In this document: positions 9,689 to 19,624 of the stretch, in pieces | Layout of the letters: every line of letters begins with the position of its first letter | Numbering within the stretch: the first letter of the stretch is position 1 | Origin: Actinomycetes bacterium | GTDB taxonomy: Bacteria > Actinomycetota > Acidimicrobiia > Acidimicrobiales > RAAP-2 | Length of the DNA stretch: 64,000 nt | Reading direction: 5' to 3' | Assembly (NCBI GenBank): GCA_021848365.1 | Contig: JAJZUS010000003.1 | Span: 1 to 64,000, forward strand | Notes under the pieces: model-generated | Databases searched by the model: none | Told to the model about the DNA's origin: nothing | The model's input: the letters and a program-made list of their open reading frames with translations, nothing else | Program-made: the position numbers and the translations under genes

Positions 9689-11124
9689 ACGTCCTTTTCA
9701 TCACGCTGGACCAGTTCCGGGGTGATTCCTACGGCGCGGCCGGTCACCCCCTGGTGACCACGCCCACCCTCGATCGCCTCGCCGGGGAAGGGGTTCGGCT
9801 GGCCCGGCACTACTCGCAGGCCGCCCCGTGCGCTCCCGGCCGGGCCGCCCTCTACACGGGGACGTACCAGATGAACAACCGAGTCGTCGCGAACGGGACG
9901 CCCCTGCGTCGGGGCACTCCCTCGCTCGCGACCGTGGCTCGGCGGGCGGGTTACGACCCGACGCTCTTCGGCTACACGGATCAGGGCCTCGATCCTCACG
10001 CCGCCGTTGGGCCCGAGGATCCTCGTCTCAACGACTACGACGGGGTCCTTCCGGGGCTGTCCGTCGGCCTGTACCTCCCCGAGAGCCAGGCCGGATGGGT
10101 GCAGCACCTGCGATCGCTCGGCTACGACGTGCCCTCGGGGTGGGCGCCGGCGCTACGCGGTGAGCCGGAGCGCCCCGCGGAGCACTCCCTGGCGGCCTTC
10201 CTCACGGATCGCTTCCTCGAGTGGCTGGATCACCAGGAGTCGGGTTGGTTCGCCCATCTGAGCTATCTCCGCCCACACCCTCCCTACGCGGCCGCCGGGC
10301 GCTTCAGCTCCCTCTACGACCCCGCGGACGTCCCCGACGCGATCGAGCCGGCCGAGCGGGGGCGCCACCCGATCCACGAGCTGGCGCTGACGCTTCCCGG
10401 GGCCGCGGCGCCCACGACGCCCGACGGCGTGCGGACCCTGCGAGCCCAGTACTACGGAATGGTGAGCGAGGTTGACTCGCAGCTCGCTCGCGTGGTGTCG
10501 GCGGTCGAAGAGCGGGGTGAGTGGGCCGACACGCTCATCATCGTGACCGCTGACCACGGAGACCAGTTGGGCGACCACGGCCTCATCGAGAAGCTCGGCT
10601 ACTTCCCGCAGAGCTACCACATCCTCGGCCTGTGGCGCGACCCCCGAACCCCGGAACTCGCGGGAACCGTCGTCGACCGCTTCACGGAGAACGTCGACCT
10701 GCTCCCGAGTCTCGCCGTCGCGCTGGGAGCGACGGCACCGCCCGAGTGCGACGGTCGACCGCTCCAGGACCTCTGGGCGAACCCGGATAGCGAGTGGCGT
10801 CAGGCGGCCCATTACGAGTGGGACTATCGCCGCTATTCGATCGGGACGCCGGGCTGGACGGCGTCGGATCGTTCGACCACCCGCCAGAACCTGGCCGTGA
10901 CGGTGAGCGAGGACCTCGCCTACGTCCAGTTCGGTGACGGGAGCTGGCTCTGCTTCGATCTCGCGGCCGATCCGACGTGGCGCACGCTCACGACGGACGC
11001 CGACCGGATCCTCCCGGCGGCGCAGGAGATGCTGGTCTGGCGTCAGGAGCACCTAGACCGAGAACTGACAGAGATGCTGCTCGGGCCCGACCGACGCGGC
11101 CGCTGGCCCGACCTCGGCTGGTAA
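9685..11124 (+). CDS. Sulfatase, Cys-type
   Basis: LDQFRGDSYGAAGHP start; CAPGR (C-x-P-x-R formylglycine motif); TADHGDQLGDHGL. Confidence 0.92.
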   Translation: MNVLFITLDQFRGDSYGAAGHPLVTTPTLDRLAGEGVRLARHYSQAAPCAPGRAALYTGTYQMNNRVVANGTPLRRGTPSLATVARRAGYDPTLFGYTDQGLDPHAAVGPEDPRLNDYDGVLPGLSVGLYLPESQAGWVQHLRSLGYDVPSGWAPALRGEPERPAEHSLAAFLTDRFLEWLDHQESGWFAHLSYLRPHPPYAAAGRFSSLYDPADVPDAIEPAERGRHPIHELALTLPGAAAPTTPDGVRTLRAQYYGMVSEVDSQLARVVSAVEERGEWADTLIIVTADHGDQLGDHGLIEKLGYFPQSYHILGLWRDPRTPELAGTVVDRFTENVDLLPSLAVALGATAPPECDGRPLQDLWANPDSEWRQAAHYEWDYRRYSIGTPGWTASDRSTTRQNLAVTVSEDLAYVQFGDGSWLCFDLAADPTWRTLTTDADRILPAAQEMLVWRQEHLDRELTEMLLGPDRRGRWPDLGW

Positions 11125-11269
11125 GTCCCGCTGACCAGGAACGGGAAGGGGAGCCCCTCGACGCCCGCGCTCGCCGATCCCCGGTTTTGACCGTGTGACC
11201 TGTCGCGGCGGCACTCATCTGGAAAGATGTCCCCTGCGTCAACAGCGACGCTGTGAAGAGGGAGATTCA

Positions 11270-12151
11270 ATGCAGCGCATTTCACGTGTGCGGTCGATGC
11301 TCGCGACGGCGGGCGTGGCCACGCTCGTCCTGGCCTCGTCGGCGGTCGCCGGTGCGGCTCCGACCGGGACCTACAACGCCGCGGCGGCGAAGCTCGTACC
11401 AGCCGTGTACAAGGGCAAGGTCCTGCAGGTCGCGACCGACGCCACCTACGCGCCCGACGAGTACATGCAGGGTTCGAAGATGGTCGGATTCGACGTCGAC
11501 CTGATCAACGCCATCGCTAAGACGCTCGGGATCAAGGTCAACGAGAACAACGTCACGTTCGACAACATCATCGCCGGTATCAAGTCGGGCAAGTACGTGA
11601 TCGGTAACTCGTCGTTCACTGACACCAAGGCCCGCGAGGCGCAGGTCAACTTCGTCGACTACTTCCAGGCGGGCGAAGGCGTGTACGCGAAGTCCAACGC
11701 CAAGGTCACCTTCACGGGCTTTAAGAGCTTTTGCGGCTTCAAGGTGGCCGTCGAGACCGGAACGGTGGAGCAGACGGACGCCCAGACGGCAGCCAAGTCC
11801 TGCCCGTCGAGCAAGAAGTTGACGGTCCTCACCTTCTCGACCCAGACCGAGGCGAACGTGGCCGTGGCGTCGGGGCACGCGACGTTCGGTTTCGCCGACA
11901 GCCAGATCGCCGGCTACATCGCCGCGACCTCGAAGGGCGCGTTCAAGCTGGTCGGCAAGGCCGTGAACGTCGCTCCCTACGGCATCGCGACGCCGAAGAC
12001 GGCGGCGGGGCTCCATTTGGCCAAGGCCATCCAGGCCGCCCTCAAGGTGCTCGTTGCGAACGGGACCTACGGCAAGATCCTGAAGTCCTACGGCGTCCAG
12101 GCCGGTGCGCTCCCGGTGAGCAAGATCACCCTCAACGGCGCCGTCTCGTAG
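11270..12151 (+). CDS. Amino-acid ABC transporter substrate-binding protein
   Basis: Sec-type signal, family-3 SBP features (MVGFDVDLINAIAKTLG); first gene of SBP-permease-ATPase set. Confidence 0.9.
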   Translation: MQRISRVRSMLATAGVATLVLASSAVAGAAPTGTYNAAAAKLVPAVYKGKVLQVATDATYAPDEYMQGSKMVGFDVDLINAIAKTLGIKVNENNVTFDNIIAGIKSGKYVIGNSSFTDTKAREAQVNFVDYFQAGEGVYAKSNAKVTFTGFKSFCGFKVAVETGTVEQTDAQTAAKSCPSSKKLTVLTFSTQTEANVAVASGHATFGFADSQIAGYIAATSKGAFKLVGKAVNVAPYGIATPKTAAGLHLAKAIQAALKVLVANGTYGKILKSYGVQAGALPVSKITLNGAVS

Positions 12152-12184
12152 GGCGTCCGTCGAGTCTGTAGTAAACACATACCC

Positions 12185-13129
12185 ATGACGACGAACGGGG
12201 GCGACGCGGTAAAGGTCGTCCCCGTTCGTCACGTGGGGAGGTGGATCGGCGCGGTCGTGATGGTCGTGCTGGCGGTGATGCTGCTCCACACGCTGCTCTT
12301 CACCTCGCGCTTCACCTGGAGCATCGTCTTCCACTACTTCGGGACGTCCGAGATCATCCAGGGCGTCGTGAAGACCCTCGAGCTCACGGTCCTTGCGATG
12401 ATCATCGGGATCGCTCTGGGCGTGGCGATCGCGATCATGCGCCTGTCGCCCAATCGACTCCTGTCGGCTCCGGCGTGGGCCTACACGTGGTTCTTTCGCG
12501 GCACCCCCGTGTACGTCCAGCTCCTCTTCTGGTTCAACATCGCGGCCCTGTTCCCCCAGCTCTCGATCGGGATCCCGTTCGTCCACGCCGCCTTCCTGCG
12601 CTTCAACGCCGGCAACTTCTTCACCCCCTTCAACGCGGCCTTCATCGGGCTCGGCCTCAACGAGGCGGCGTACATGTCCGAAATCGCTCGTTCCGGCCTG
12701 ATCTCGGTCGACGAGGGCCAGATCGAGGCGGCGAGTTCACTGGGCATGCGTCGCTCTCAGACTCTGCGGCTCGTCGTTCTGCCGCAGGCGATGCGCGTCA
12801 TCATCCCGCCGACCGGCAACGAGGTGATCTCGATGCTGAAGACCACCTCGCTGGCGAGCGCCATCTCGGTGATCGAGACCCTCGGGGCCGCTCAGAACAT
12901 CTACGCCGCGAACTACGAGGTGATGCCGCTGCTTATCACGGCCAGCCTCTGGTATCTCGTGGTGACGACCGTCCTCTCGATCGGTCAGTTCTACCTGGAG
13001 CGTCACTTCGCGAAGGGCGCGCACCGCACGCCTCCGCCGACCCCGATCGCTCGCCTGAAGGCCGACGTACGCGGCATCGCCGGCAAGTTCCGGACCCGTC
13101 GCGGAGTGGTCGCGGAGGTGGTCGCGTGA
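12185..13129 (+). CDS. Amino-acid ABC transporter permease (HisM/GlnP type)
   Basis: [29 protein letters not shown] motif. Confidence 0.93.
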   Translation: MTTNGGDAVKVVPVRHVGRWIGAVVMVVLAVMLLHTLLFTSRFTWSIVFHYFGTSEIIQGVVKTLELTVLAMIIGIALGVAIAIMRLSPNRLLSAPAWAYTWFFRGTPVYVQLLFWFNIAALFPQLSIGIPFVHAAFLRFNAGNFFTPFNAAFIGLGLNEAAYMSEIARSGLISVDEGQIEAASSLGMRRSQTLRLVVLPQAMRVIIPPTGNEVISMLKTTSLASAISVIETLGAAQNIYAANYEVMPLLITASLWYLVVTTVLSIGQFYLERHFAKGAHRTPPPTPIARLKADVRGIAGKFRTRRGVVAEVVA

Positions 13130-13908
13130 GCACCGCGACGGCGGAGGCGACCCCGATGGTGGAGGCCCGGGGTGTCTGCAAGTCGTTCGCGGGCGTCGAG
13201 GTCCTGAAGGGTGTCGACCTCGTGGTGAAGCGGGGTGAGGTGACCTGCCTCATCGGACCGTCGGGCTCGGGCAAGTCGACGCTGCTCCGCTGCATCAATC
13301 ACCTCGAGAAGCACGACGCGGGCGAGTTGCGGGTCGACGGCCATCTCGTGGGCTACGAGTACCGCGACGGCAAGCTCTACGAGCGCAACGATAAGCAGAT
13401 TTGCGCGGAGCGGGCGAAGATCGGGATGGTCTTCCAGCGCTTCAACCTCTTCCAGCACCTCACGGTCCTCGACAACGTCACGATCGGTCAGGTGAAGGTC
13501 CGTCGGGTTGGCGGCGACCAGGCCGCCGTCCGGGCGAAGGAGCTCCTCGCGCGCGTCGGGCTGGCGGGCAAGGAGGGGGCCTACCCGAGCCAGTTGTCCG
13601 GCGGTCAGCAGCAGCGCGTCGCGATCGCGCGCGCCCTCGCCATGGAGCCGAAGCTGATGCTCTTCGACGAGCCCACGTCGGCTCTCGACCCCGAGCTGGT
13701 CGGAGAGGTGCTCGACGTGATGAAAGACCTCGCCCGCTCTGGCATGACGATGGTCGTGGTGACCCACGAGATGGGCTTCGCTCGCGAGGTCGCGGACACC
13801 GTGTACTTCCTCGATCACGGAGTGATCGAGGAGTCGGGTGACCCCCGAGAGGTACTGACCGCTCCGCGTTCGGAGCGACTCAAGGGGTTCCTCTCGAAGG
13901 TGCTCTAG
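13126..13908 (+). CDS. Amino-acid ABC transporter ATP-binding protein (GlnQ type)
   Basis: [41 protein letters not shown]. Confidence 0.95.
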   Translation: MSTATAEATPMVEARGVCKSFAGVEVLKGVDLVVKRGEVTCLIGPSGSGKSTLLRCINHLEKHDAGELRVDGHLVGYEYRDGKLYERNDKQICAERAKIGMVFQRFNLFQHLTVLDNVTIGQVKVRRVGGDQAAVRAKELLARVGLAGKEGAYPSQLSGGQQQRVAIARALAMEPKLMLFDEPTSALDPELVGEVLDVMKDLARSGMTMVVVTHEMGFAREVADTVYFLDHGVIEESGDPREVLTAPRSERLKGFLSKVL

Positions 13909-15083
13909 TGCGCTGGGAACTCCACCCGAGCAACGTCGAGACCGGCCTGCCCCTCGAGGGCGTACGCGTGCTCGACTTCTCCCGAGTCCTCGCCGGTCCC
14001 CTGTGCGCGATGATCGCCGGAGACCTCGGCGCGGACGTCGTCAAGGTCGAGGGTCCCGACGGTGACCCCGTGCGCGCACTGCGCCCACCCGTGCTCGGTG
14101 ACGACGCGACGTACTACCTGGCGGTCAATCGTCACCGGCGCAACGTCGTCGCCGACCTGCGCGACCCGTTCGACCGGGCGGCGATCGAGGACCTCGTCCG
14201 CCAGGCCGACGCGATCGTCGAGAACTTTCTACCGAGCCAGGCTCGTAGTCTCGGGATCGATGCACTCCGCGAGCTCAATCCGGATGCGGTGTGGGTCTCG
14301 GTGACGCCGGCCACGTCCGGCGGGCCGGTCGCGGGCGACCCGTCCTTCGACCTGCTGGCCCAGGCTCGCTCGGGCCTGATGGGCGTCACCGGTCGTGCGG
14401 ACGGCGAGCCGACGAAGGTCGGGTCACCACTCGCCGACGTCGTGACGGGTCTCTACGCCGGGATCGCTCTCATGACCGGCCTCTACGCCCGTCTCGCCGG
14501 GCGACCGGGTCGACGCTTCGAGGCCCCCCTCCTCGAGTCGACGATGAGCGCTCTCATCAACCAGGCTCAGGGATACCTCTCAACGGGCGTGCCGCCCCGC
14601 CGACTCGGTAACGACCATCCGTCGATCGCCCCGTACGGGCCGGTGCGCACGGCCGACGGGTATCTGCTCCTCGCGGTCGGCACCGATTCCCAGTACGCGC
14701 GACTCGTCGAGCTGTTGGGCGATCCCGACCTCGCCGCGGTCGAGCGCTGGGCCACGAATGCCGTGCGCGTCGCGGAACTGGATGACGTGCGCGCCGCCCT
14801 CGAACGCTCCTTCACGACGGCGACCACGACCGAGTGGCTCGATCGCCTGGCGGGGCGGGGCGTGCCCCACGGGCCGATCTACGACGTGGCCGACGCCTTC
14901 GCTCAGCCCCAGATCGCGGGGGAGGACTTCGTCGACGTGATGGACAGCCCCGCGGGCCCGACGAGGGCCATGCGATCCCCCCTCCTCGTGGACGGTCATC
15001 GACCCCCGATCCGTCGGGGCCCCCGTCGCCTCGGCGAGGACACGGCGGAGGTGCTGGGGGAGCGGCCCGTCGGCGAGGGCTAG
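13908..15083 (+). CDS. CaiB/BaiF family CoA-transferase
   Basis: LEGVRVLDFSRVLAGPLCAMIAGDLGADVVKVE motif. Confidence 0.95.
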   Translation: MRWELHPSNVETGLPLEGVRVLDFSRVLAGPLCAMIAGDLGADVVKVEGPDGDPVRALRPPVLGDDATYYLAVNRHRRNVVADLRDPFDRAAIEDLVRQADAIVENFLPSQARSLGIDALRELNPDAVWVSVTPATSGGPVAGDPSFDLLAQARSGLMGVTGRADGEPTKVGSPLADVVTGLYAGIALMTGLYARLAGRPGRRFEAPLLESTMSALINQAQGYLSTGVPPRRLGNDHPSIAPYGPVRTADGYLLLAVGTDSQYARLVELLGDPDLAAVERWATNAVRVAELDDVRAALERSFTTATTTEWLDRLAGRGVPHGPIYDVADAFAQPQIAGEDFVDVMDSPAGPTRAMRSPLLVDGHRPPIRRGPRRLGEDTAEVLGERPVGEG

Positions 15084-15757
15084 AAACTGGGTCCGTCGAA
15101 GCGATCGCGGGTCGCGAAGTCGGCGACCGGGCGGCGTCGGAGTCGAGTGGGCGCGGACGCTGGCCAGCCCAGGATGACGACGGCCGCGAGGGCCGAGCGC
15201 GGTGGCAGCCCCAGGGCGTCGCGGAGATTCTCTTCACGGGCGCTGGCGACCGTGGTCATGACGCCCCCGAGGCCCCGCTCCCGCGCCGCGAGCAGGATGC
15301 TCCACACGAAGGGGTAGACGGAAGCACCGGCGACGAGGGGGAAGCGCTCGAGGTCCCGGTCGGTCGCGGCGAGCACGTCGAGATCGGCCGCGACGGCGAG
15401 CATCGCGGGAACGGTGTCCAGCGTCTCGGGAAACCCGTCGGGCCGCGACAGGGCGCGGGCCTCCTCGCGTCGCCGGGCGACGGCGGCGCGCTCGTCGTCG
15501 GTCGCCGTGGGCGCGAACGGCGTCACGCCGACGAGGTGGTGGGCCACGTAGTCGTGCCACGCGTCGAGGTAGGCGTCACGGACGGCGCGGCGCACCGACG
15601 AGTCGGTGATCACGGCCACGCTCCAGGGCTGGCGATTGCCCCCGGACGGAGCGAAGCGAGCATCGTCCAGGACTGCGCGAAGGACTTCGTCGTCCACCGG
15701 TCGATCGGTGAAGTCCCGGACGGCTCCCGTGGTCGTCAGAGCGAGGCGGAGATCCAT
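15080..15757 (-). CDS. Nitroreductase family protein
   Basis: RDFTDRPVDDEVL..ARFAPSGGNRQPW motif. Confidence 0.9.
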   Translation of the reverse strand: MDLRLALTTTGAVRDFTDRPVDDEVLRAVLDDARFAPSGGNRQPWSVAVITDSSVRRAVRDAYLDAWHDYVAHHLVGVTPFAPTATDDERAAVARRREEARALSRPDGFPETLDTVPAMLAVAADLDVLAATDRDLERFPLVAGASVYPFVWSILLAARERGLGGVMTTVASAREENLRDALGLPPRSALAAVVILGWPASAPTRLRRRPVADFATRDRFDGPSF

Positions 15758-15764
15758 GCGGGAC

Positions 15765-16550
15765 CTAGGCGTCGCGCCGGTTGACGAGAACGATTCCCGT
15801 GACGACCACGGCCGCCACGTAGAGACAGAGCACCAGGGTTCCGGTCGCCCAGCCGAAGGTGTCGAGGGCGGGCGTGGGGGACATCATGGCCCGTCCGAGG
15901 GCCGAGGGCTCCCACTTCGTGATCGTGTTCTGCCAGCTCGTGGGCAGGATGATCACGATGATCGGCAGGACGAGCAGCAGGGAGGTGAAGACGCTGATAG
16001 CCGCGGACTGGGAGCGCAGGATGAGGCCGAGCCCGAATCCGAGGATGGCGAGGAGGGTGAGATAGACACCGCCCAGCAGGACGGCGCGCAGGACGGCCCC
16101 GTCGCCGAGGGACGCCGTGGGGACGACTCCCTGGTAGATGCGTTGGCCCAGGAGGAAGGCCGCGAGGACGACTACCTCGGCCATGACCAGTGTGGTCGCG
16201 CTCAGAACGAGCAGCTTCGCGACCATCACCGTACCGCGGCGCGGCGTCGCGGCGAAGGTGGTGCGAATCGATCCCGACGCGTACTCGCTGGTGATGAAGA
16301 GGATCCCGATGACGCCCACGGCGAACTGGGCGAAGAGAGTCCCCCCGAGGCTGCTGGACACGGGGTCGAACGTGATGCGTCGCAACTCGGTCGTGGACGT
16401 CCAGTGGGTGCGAATGGCCGACGTGATCAGCGCCGCGAGTCCGATGGTGAGCACGACGGTCACGAGGTATCCCGTCAGGGTCGAGCGCACGGAGCGGAAC
16501 TTGATCCACTCCGCGCGGGTCGTCGAGGCGAGGGTCACGCGATCACTCAT
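15765..16550 (-). CDS. ABC-2 type transporter permease
   Basis: Multi-TM protein with TSEYASGSIRTTFAATPRRG motif; next to NBD. Confidence 0.87.
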   Translation of the reverse strand: MSDRVTLASTTRAEWIKFRSVRSTLTGYLVTVVLTIGLAALITSAIRTHWTSTTELRRITFDPVSSSLGGTLFAQFAVGVIGILFITSEYASGSIRTTFAATPRRGTVMVAKLLVLSATTLVMAEVVVLAAFLLGQRIYQGVVPTASLGDGAVLRAVLLGGVYLTLLAILGFGLGLILRSQSAAISVFTSLLLVLPIIVIILPTSWQNTITKWEPSALGRAMMSPTPALDTFGWATGTLVLCLYVAAVVVTGIVLVNRRDA

Positions 16551-17457
16551 GGGGCGCCGCCGTGCTCGAGTACTCGACGGCGTCCGCCGTTAGATCCATG
16601 TAGACCTCCTCGAGTGAGGCGCGACGGGGGGTCAGCTCCGAGAGCGCCACGCCGGCGTCGAGGGCGATTCGTCCGATGGCCTCGGCGTTGAGGGAACTGA
16701 CCGCCAGGGTCCCGTCATTGCGCCGCTCAACGTGGCCGCCACCGACCTCGATCGCGTTCGCGAGGCGATCGGCGTCCACCGCCCGCACGGTGACCACTCC
16801 GTCGGCGCTCGCCGTGAGGTCCCCGACAGTCCCCTGGGTGATCAGGCGTCCTCGGCCGATGACGATGATCTCGTCGGCCGAGAGGGCCATCTCGCTCATG
16901 AGGTGACTCGAGACGAAGACGGTACGGCCCTCCGTCGCCAGTGATCGGAAGAGCTCGCGGATCCAGCGGATCCCCTCGGGGTCGAGGCCGTTGACCGGTT
17001 CGTCGAAGAGCAGCACCCCGGGGTCACCGAGCATCGCTGCGGCGATCCCCAGGCGCTGGCTCATGCCGAGAGAGAAGCCCCCGACCTTCTTATCCGCCAC
17101 CGACGTGATACCGGCGAAGTCCAGGACGTCGTCGATGCGTCGTGGGGGGATGCGGTTAGAGGCGGCCAGGGCCCGGAGATGGTTTCGTGCGCTGCGACCC
17201 GGATGAACGGACTTGGCGTCGAGCAGCGCCCCTACTTCGTGGAGGGGGCGCTCGAGATCGTGGTAGCGGCGACCGTTGATCGTTGCCGAGCCGGAGGTTG
17301 GCGCGTCGAGACCCATGATGATCCGCATCGTCGTGGACTTGCCCGACCCGTTGGGACCGAGGAAGCCGGTGACGACGCCGGGCCGGATCTCCACGTCCAG
17401 GTCGTCGACCGCGACGGTGTCGCCGTAGCGCTTCGTCAGGGAGGTGAGTCGGATCAT
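16543..17457 (-). CDS. ABC transporter ATP-binding protein
   Basis: GPNGSGKST, GFSLGMSQRLGIAAAML, LLFDEPVNGLDPEG. Confidence 0.95.
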   Translation of the reverse strand: MIRLTSLTKRYGDTVAVDDLDVEIRPGVVTGFLGPNGSGKSTTMRIIMGLDAPTSGSATINGRRYHDLERPLHEVGALLDAKSVHPGRSARNHLRALAASNRIPPRRIDDVLDFAGITSVADKKVGGFSLGMSQRLGIAAAMLGDPGVLLFDEPVNGLDPEGIRWIRELFRSLATEGRTVFVSSHLMSEMALSADEIIVIGRGRLITQGTVGDLTASADGVVTVRAVDADRLANAIEVGGGHVERRNDGTLAVSSLNAEAIGRIALDAGVALSELTPRRASLEEVYMDLTADAVEYSSTAAPHE

Positions 17458-17503
17458 GTCGACTCGACCCTAGCCAGCCCCGCGCCGTGTCGCGTCGAAC
17501 GAC

Positions 17504-17947
17504 CTAGAGGTCCTTCACCATCTCGCGACACTGGCGGCAGAGTCCCGCGAGCGCGACGTGGTGGCGGTCGAGCTCGAAGCCGTAGTGGTGGCGCAGGTCA
17601 CGGCTCAGTCCGTCGAAGGCTCGAGCGGCGATCTCCGTCGTCACGCCGCACCTCGAGCAGACCAGGTGCCCGTGGGCGGGGCCGACGACGTGGTAGACGG
17701 CCGCGGCGTGACCGACGTGGCTGTGGACGACGACGCCCAGTGACTCGAGCTCCTCCAGAATCCGGTACACGGTCGACGGGCTGACATCGGGTTGACCGAT
17801 CTGGACGCGCCGCGTGATCTCGTCGGCGCTGAGGTGATCGCGGGCGTCGGCGAGGGTCGCGGCGACGGCCCGCTTGGCGGAGGTGACCCGCCCCCCCGAC
17901 TCGCGAATCGCCGTGATCAGGTCCTCCAGCCCGAGCCGTTCGTCCAC
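17504..17947 (-). CDS. Fur family transcriptional regulator
   Basis: STVYRILEELESLG helix, HGHLVCSRCG and CRQC zinc motifs. Confidence 0.92.
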   Translation of the reverse strand: MDERLGLEDLITAIRESGGRVTSAKRAVAATLADARDHLSADEITRRVQIGQPDVSPSTVYRILEELESLGVVVHSHVGHAAAVYHVVGPAHGHLVCSRCGVTTEIAARAFDGLSRDLRHHYGFELDRHHVALAGLCRQCREMVKDL

Positions 17948-17953
17948 GGGGGA

Positions 17954-17959
17954 ACCCTA
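17954..17959 (-). promoter_or_regulatory. -10 box TAGGGT, 6 nt before the fur-family GTG (leaderless-type)
   Basis: Minus strand TAGGGT-tccccc-GTG. Confidence 0.5.
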
Positions 17960-17987
17960 ACCCGGTACGGGTCGGGCGGTCAGTCCC

Positions 17988-17993
17988 TATCCT
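17988..17993 (+). promoter_or_regulatory. -10 box TATCCT, 6 nt before the msrA GTG (leaderless-type)
   Basis: TATCCT-cgaatc-GTG. Confidence 0.5.
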
Positions 17994-17999
17994 CGAATC

Positions 18000-18644
18000 G
18001 TGCGCTCACCCATCACGATGATCACTCCGGACCAGGCTCTGCCCGGCCGGGAGACACCCCTCGTCGTTGGCCGACCTCATCTCGTGGTCGGCACCCCGAT
18101 CGACGGCAGTGCGCCGGACGCGGGAGAGGAGGAAGCCTTCTTCGCCCTCGGGTGCTTCTGGGGCGCCGAACGCGTCTTCTACCGTCAGCCGGGCGTCATC
18201 TGGACGGCCGTCGGGTACCAGGGCGGCTTCACGCCGAATCCCACCTACCAGGAGGTCTGTACGGGGCGCACCGGGCACGCCGAGACCGTGAGGGTCATCT
18301 TTGACCCGCAGCGGATCACCTTCGCCGATCTGGTTCGCGTCTTCTTCGAGAACCACGATCCGACGCAGGGGAACCGTCAAGGTAACGACGTGGGCACTCA
18401 GTACCGCAGCGCCATCTTCACGCGGGACCCGGACCAGGCCCGAGCGGCGAGTGAGGTAGCACGCGACTACCAGGCAGCTCTCCGTCGCGCCGGCTACGGC
18501 GAGATCACCACCGAGATCACGTCTGCGGGCCCCTTCTATCTCGCCGAGGAGTACCACCAGCAGTACTTGGAGGCCAACCCCAACGGCTACTGCGGCCTCG
18601 GAGGGACCGGTGTCAGTTGTCCGGTCGGGCTCACCCCGGCCTAG
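18000..18644 (+). CDS. msrA: Peptide-methionine (S)-S-oxide reductase
   Basis: [48 protein letters not shown]. Confidence 0.96.
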   Translation: MRSPITMITPDQALPGRETPLVVGRPHLVVGTPIDGSAPDAGEEEAFFALGCFWGAERVFYRQPGVIWTAVGYQGGFTPNPTYQEVCTGRTGHAETVRVIFDPQRITFADLVRVFFENHDPTQGNRQGNDVGTQYRSAIFTRDPDQARAASEVARDYQAALRRAGYGEITTEITSAGPFYLAEEYHQQYLEANPNGYCGLGGTGVSCPVGLTPA

Positions 18645-19600
18645 GCGCGCGCGATCCGATCGATCGCGGCCCGGGCTTCGTGCGCGAAGCGTCGAACGAG
18701 GTCGCCCGCCGACTCGAGTTCGGTGATGCCCCCGACGGCTTGGCCCGCCGGGTAGACCTCGCGCCGTGGATCGACCATCGTCGTGTCGTCGCCACCGAGG
18801 TGGAACGACCCGTCGGACATGGCCTGCGCCAACTGGTCGGGGAAGGGGCGCAACTGCTCGGGGTGGGCGTCGTAGTGGGCGGTCGTCTCGTTGCGCAGGA
18901 CGCGCATGGTCTTGCCCGTATAGGCGCGACTGATCACGGTCTCGTCCTCACGACTCTCGATGATCCGCTCCTTGAAGCCGGGAACGGCGCGTGCCTCGGG
19001 TGTGGCGATGAATCGCGTTCCGATCCACGCCCCGTCGGCCCCGAGGGCGAGCGCCGCGGCCAGTCCTCGACCGTCGAAGATCCCCCCCGCCGCGACCACC
19101 GGAATGTCGGCGCCAACGGCGTCGACGATCAGGGGGACGAGGGGCAGGGTCGCGACGGTCCCGGTGTGCCCGCCCGCCTCCGTTCCCTGGGCGACCACGA
19201 CGTCACAACCCGCGTCGCGGGCGCGCTGCGCATGGGCGACCTTCCCGCACAGGGAGATGACCAGGACGCCCGCGCGGTGGCAGCGCTCCACCAGGTGGGT
19301 GGGGACGCCGAGTCCCGCGACGAGCGAACTCGCACCCCCCTCGATCAGGATCTCCACGTTCCTCTCGAGATCGTCGGGGAAGGCCGTCAGGAGGTCTACG
19401 CCGAAGGGCGCCGACGTGCACGACCGCACCTCGGCGATCTGGGCGACGAGCTCCTCGCTCGTCATGGTCGACGCTCCGAGACATCCGTAACCGCCGGCGG
19501 CGGAGACGGCCGCGACTAGGGGTGCGTAGGCGACGCCCCCCATGCCGGCGAGCATCACGGGATGCTCGATGGACAGCAGCTCGGTCAGTCGTGTCCTCAC
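18641..19600 (-). CDS. Nitronate monooxygenase / 2-nitropropane dioxygenase-like
   Basis: [53 protein letters not shown]. Confidence 0.93.
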   Translation of the reverse strand: MRTRLTELLSIEHPVMLAGMGGVAYAPLVAAVSAAGGYGCLGASTMTSEELVAQIAEVRSCTSAPFGVDLLTAFPDDLERNVEILIEGGASSLVAGLGVPTHLVERCHRAGVLVISLCGKVAHAQRARDAGCDVVVAQGTEAGGHTGTVATLPLVPLIVDAVGADIPVVAAGGIFDGRGLAAALALGADGAWIGTRFIATPEARAVPGFKERIIESREDETVISRAYTGKTMRVLRNETTAHYDAHPEQLRPFPDQLAQAMSDGSFHLGGDDTTMVDPRREVYPAGQAVGGITELESAGDLVRRFAHEARAAIDRIARA

Positions 19601-19624
19601 GTCATCTCCCTGTCCCTCGGGAAA

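Noticed and set aside
11187-11215. Promoter upstream of the amino-acid SBP (TTGACC at 11187)
   Set aside because: No TANNNT at 16-19 nt spacing downstream; not convincing.
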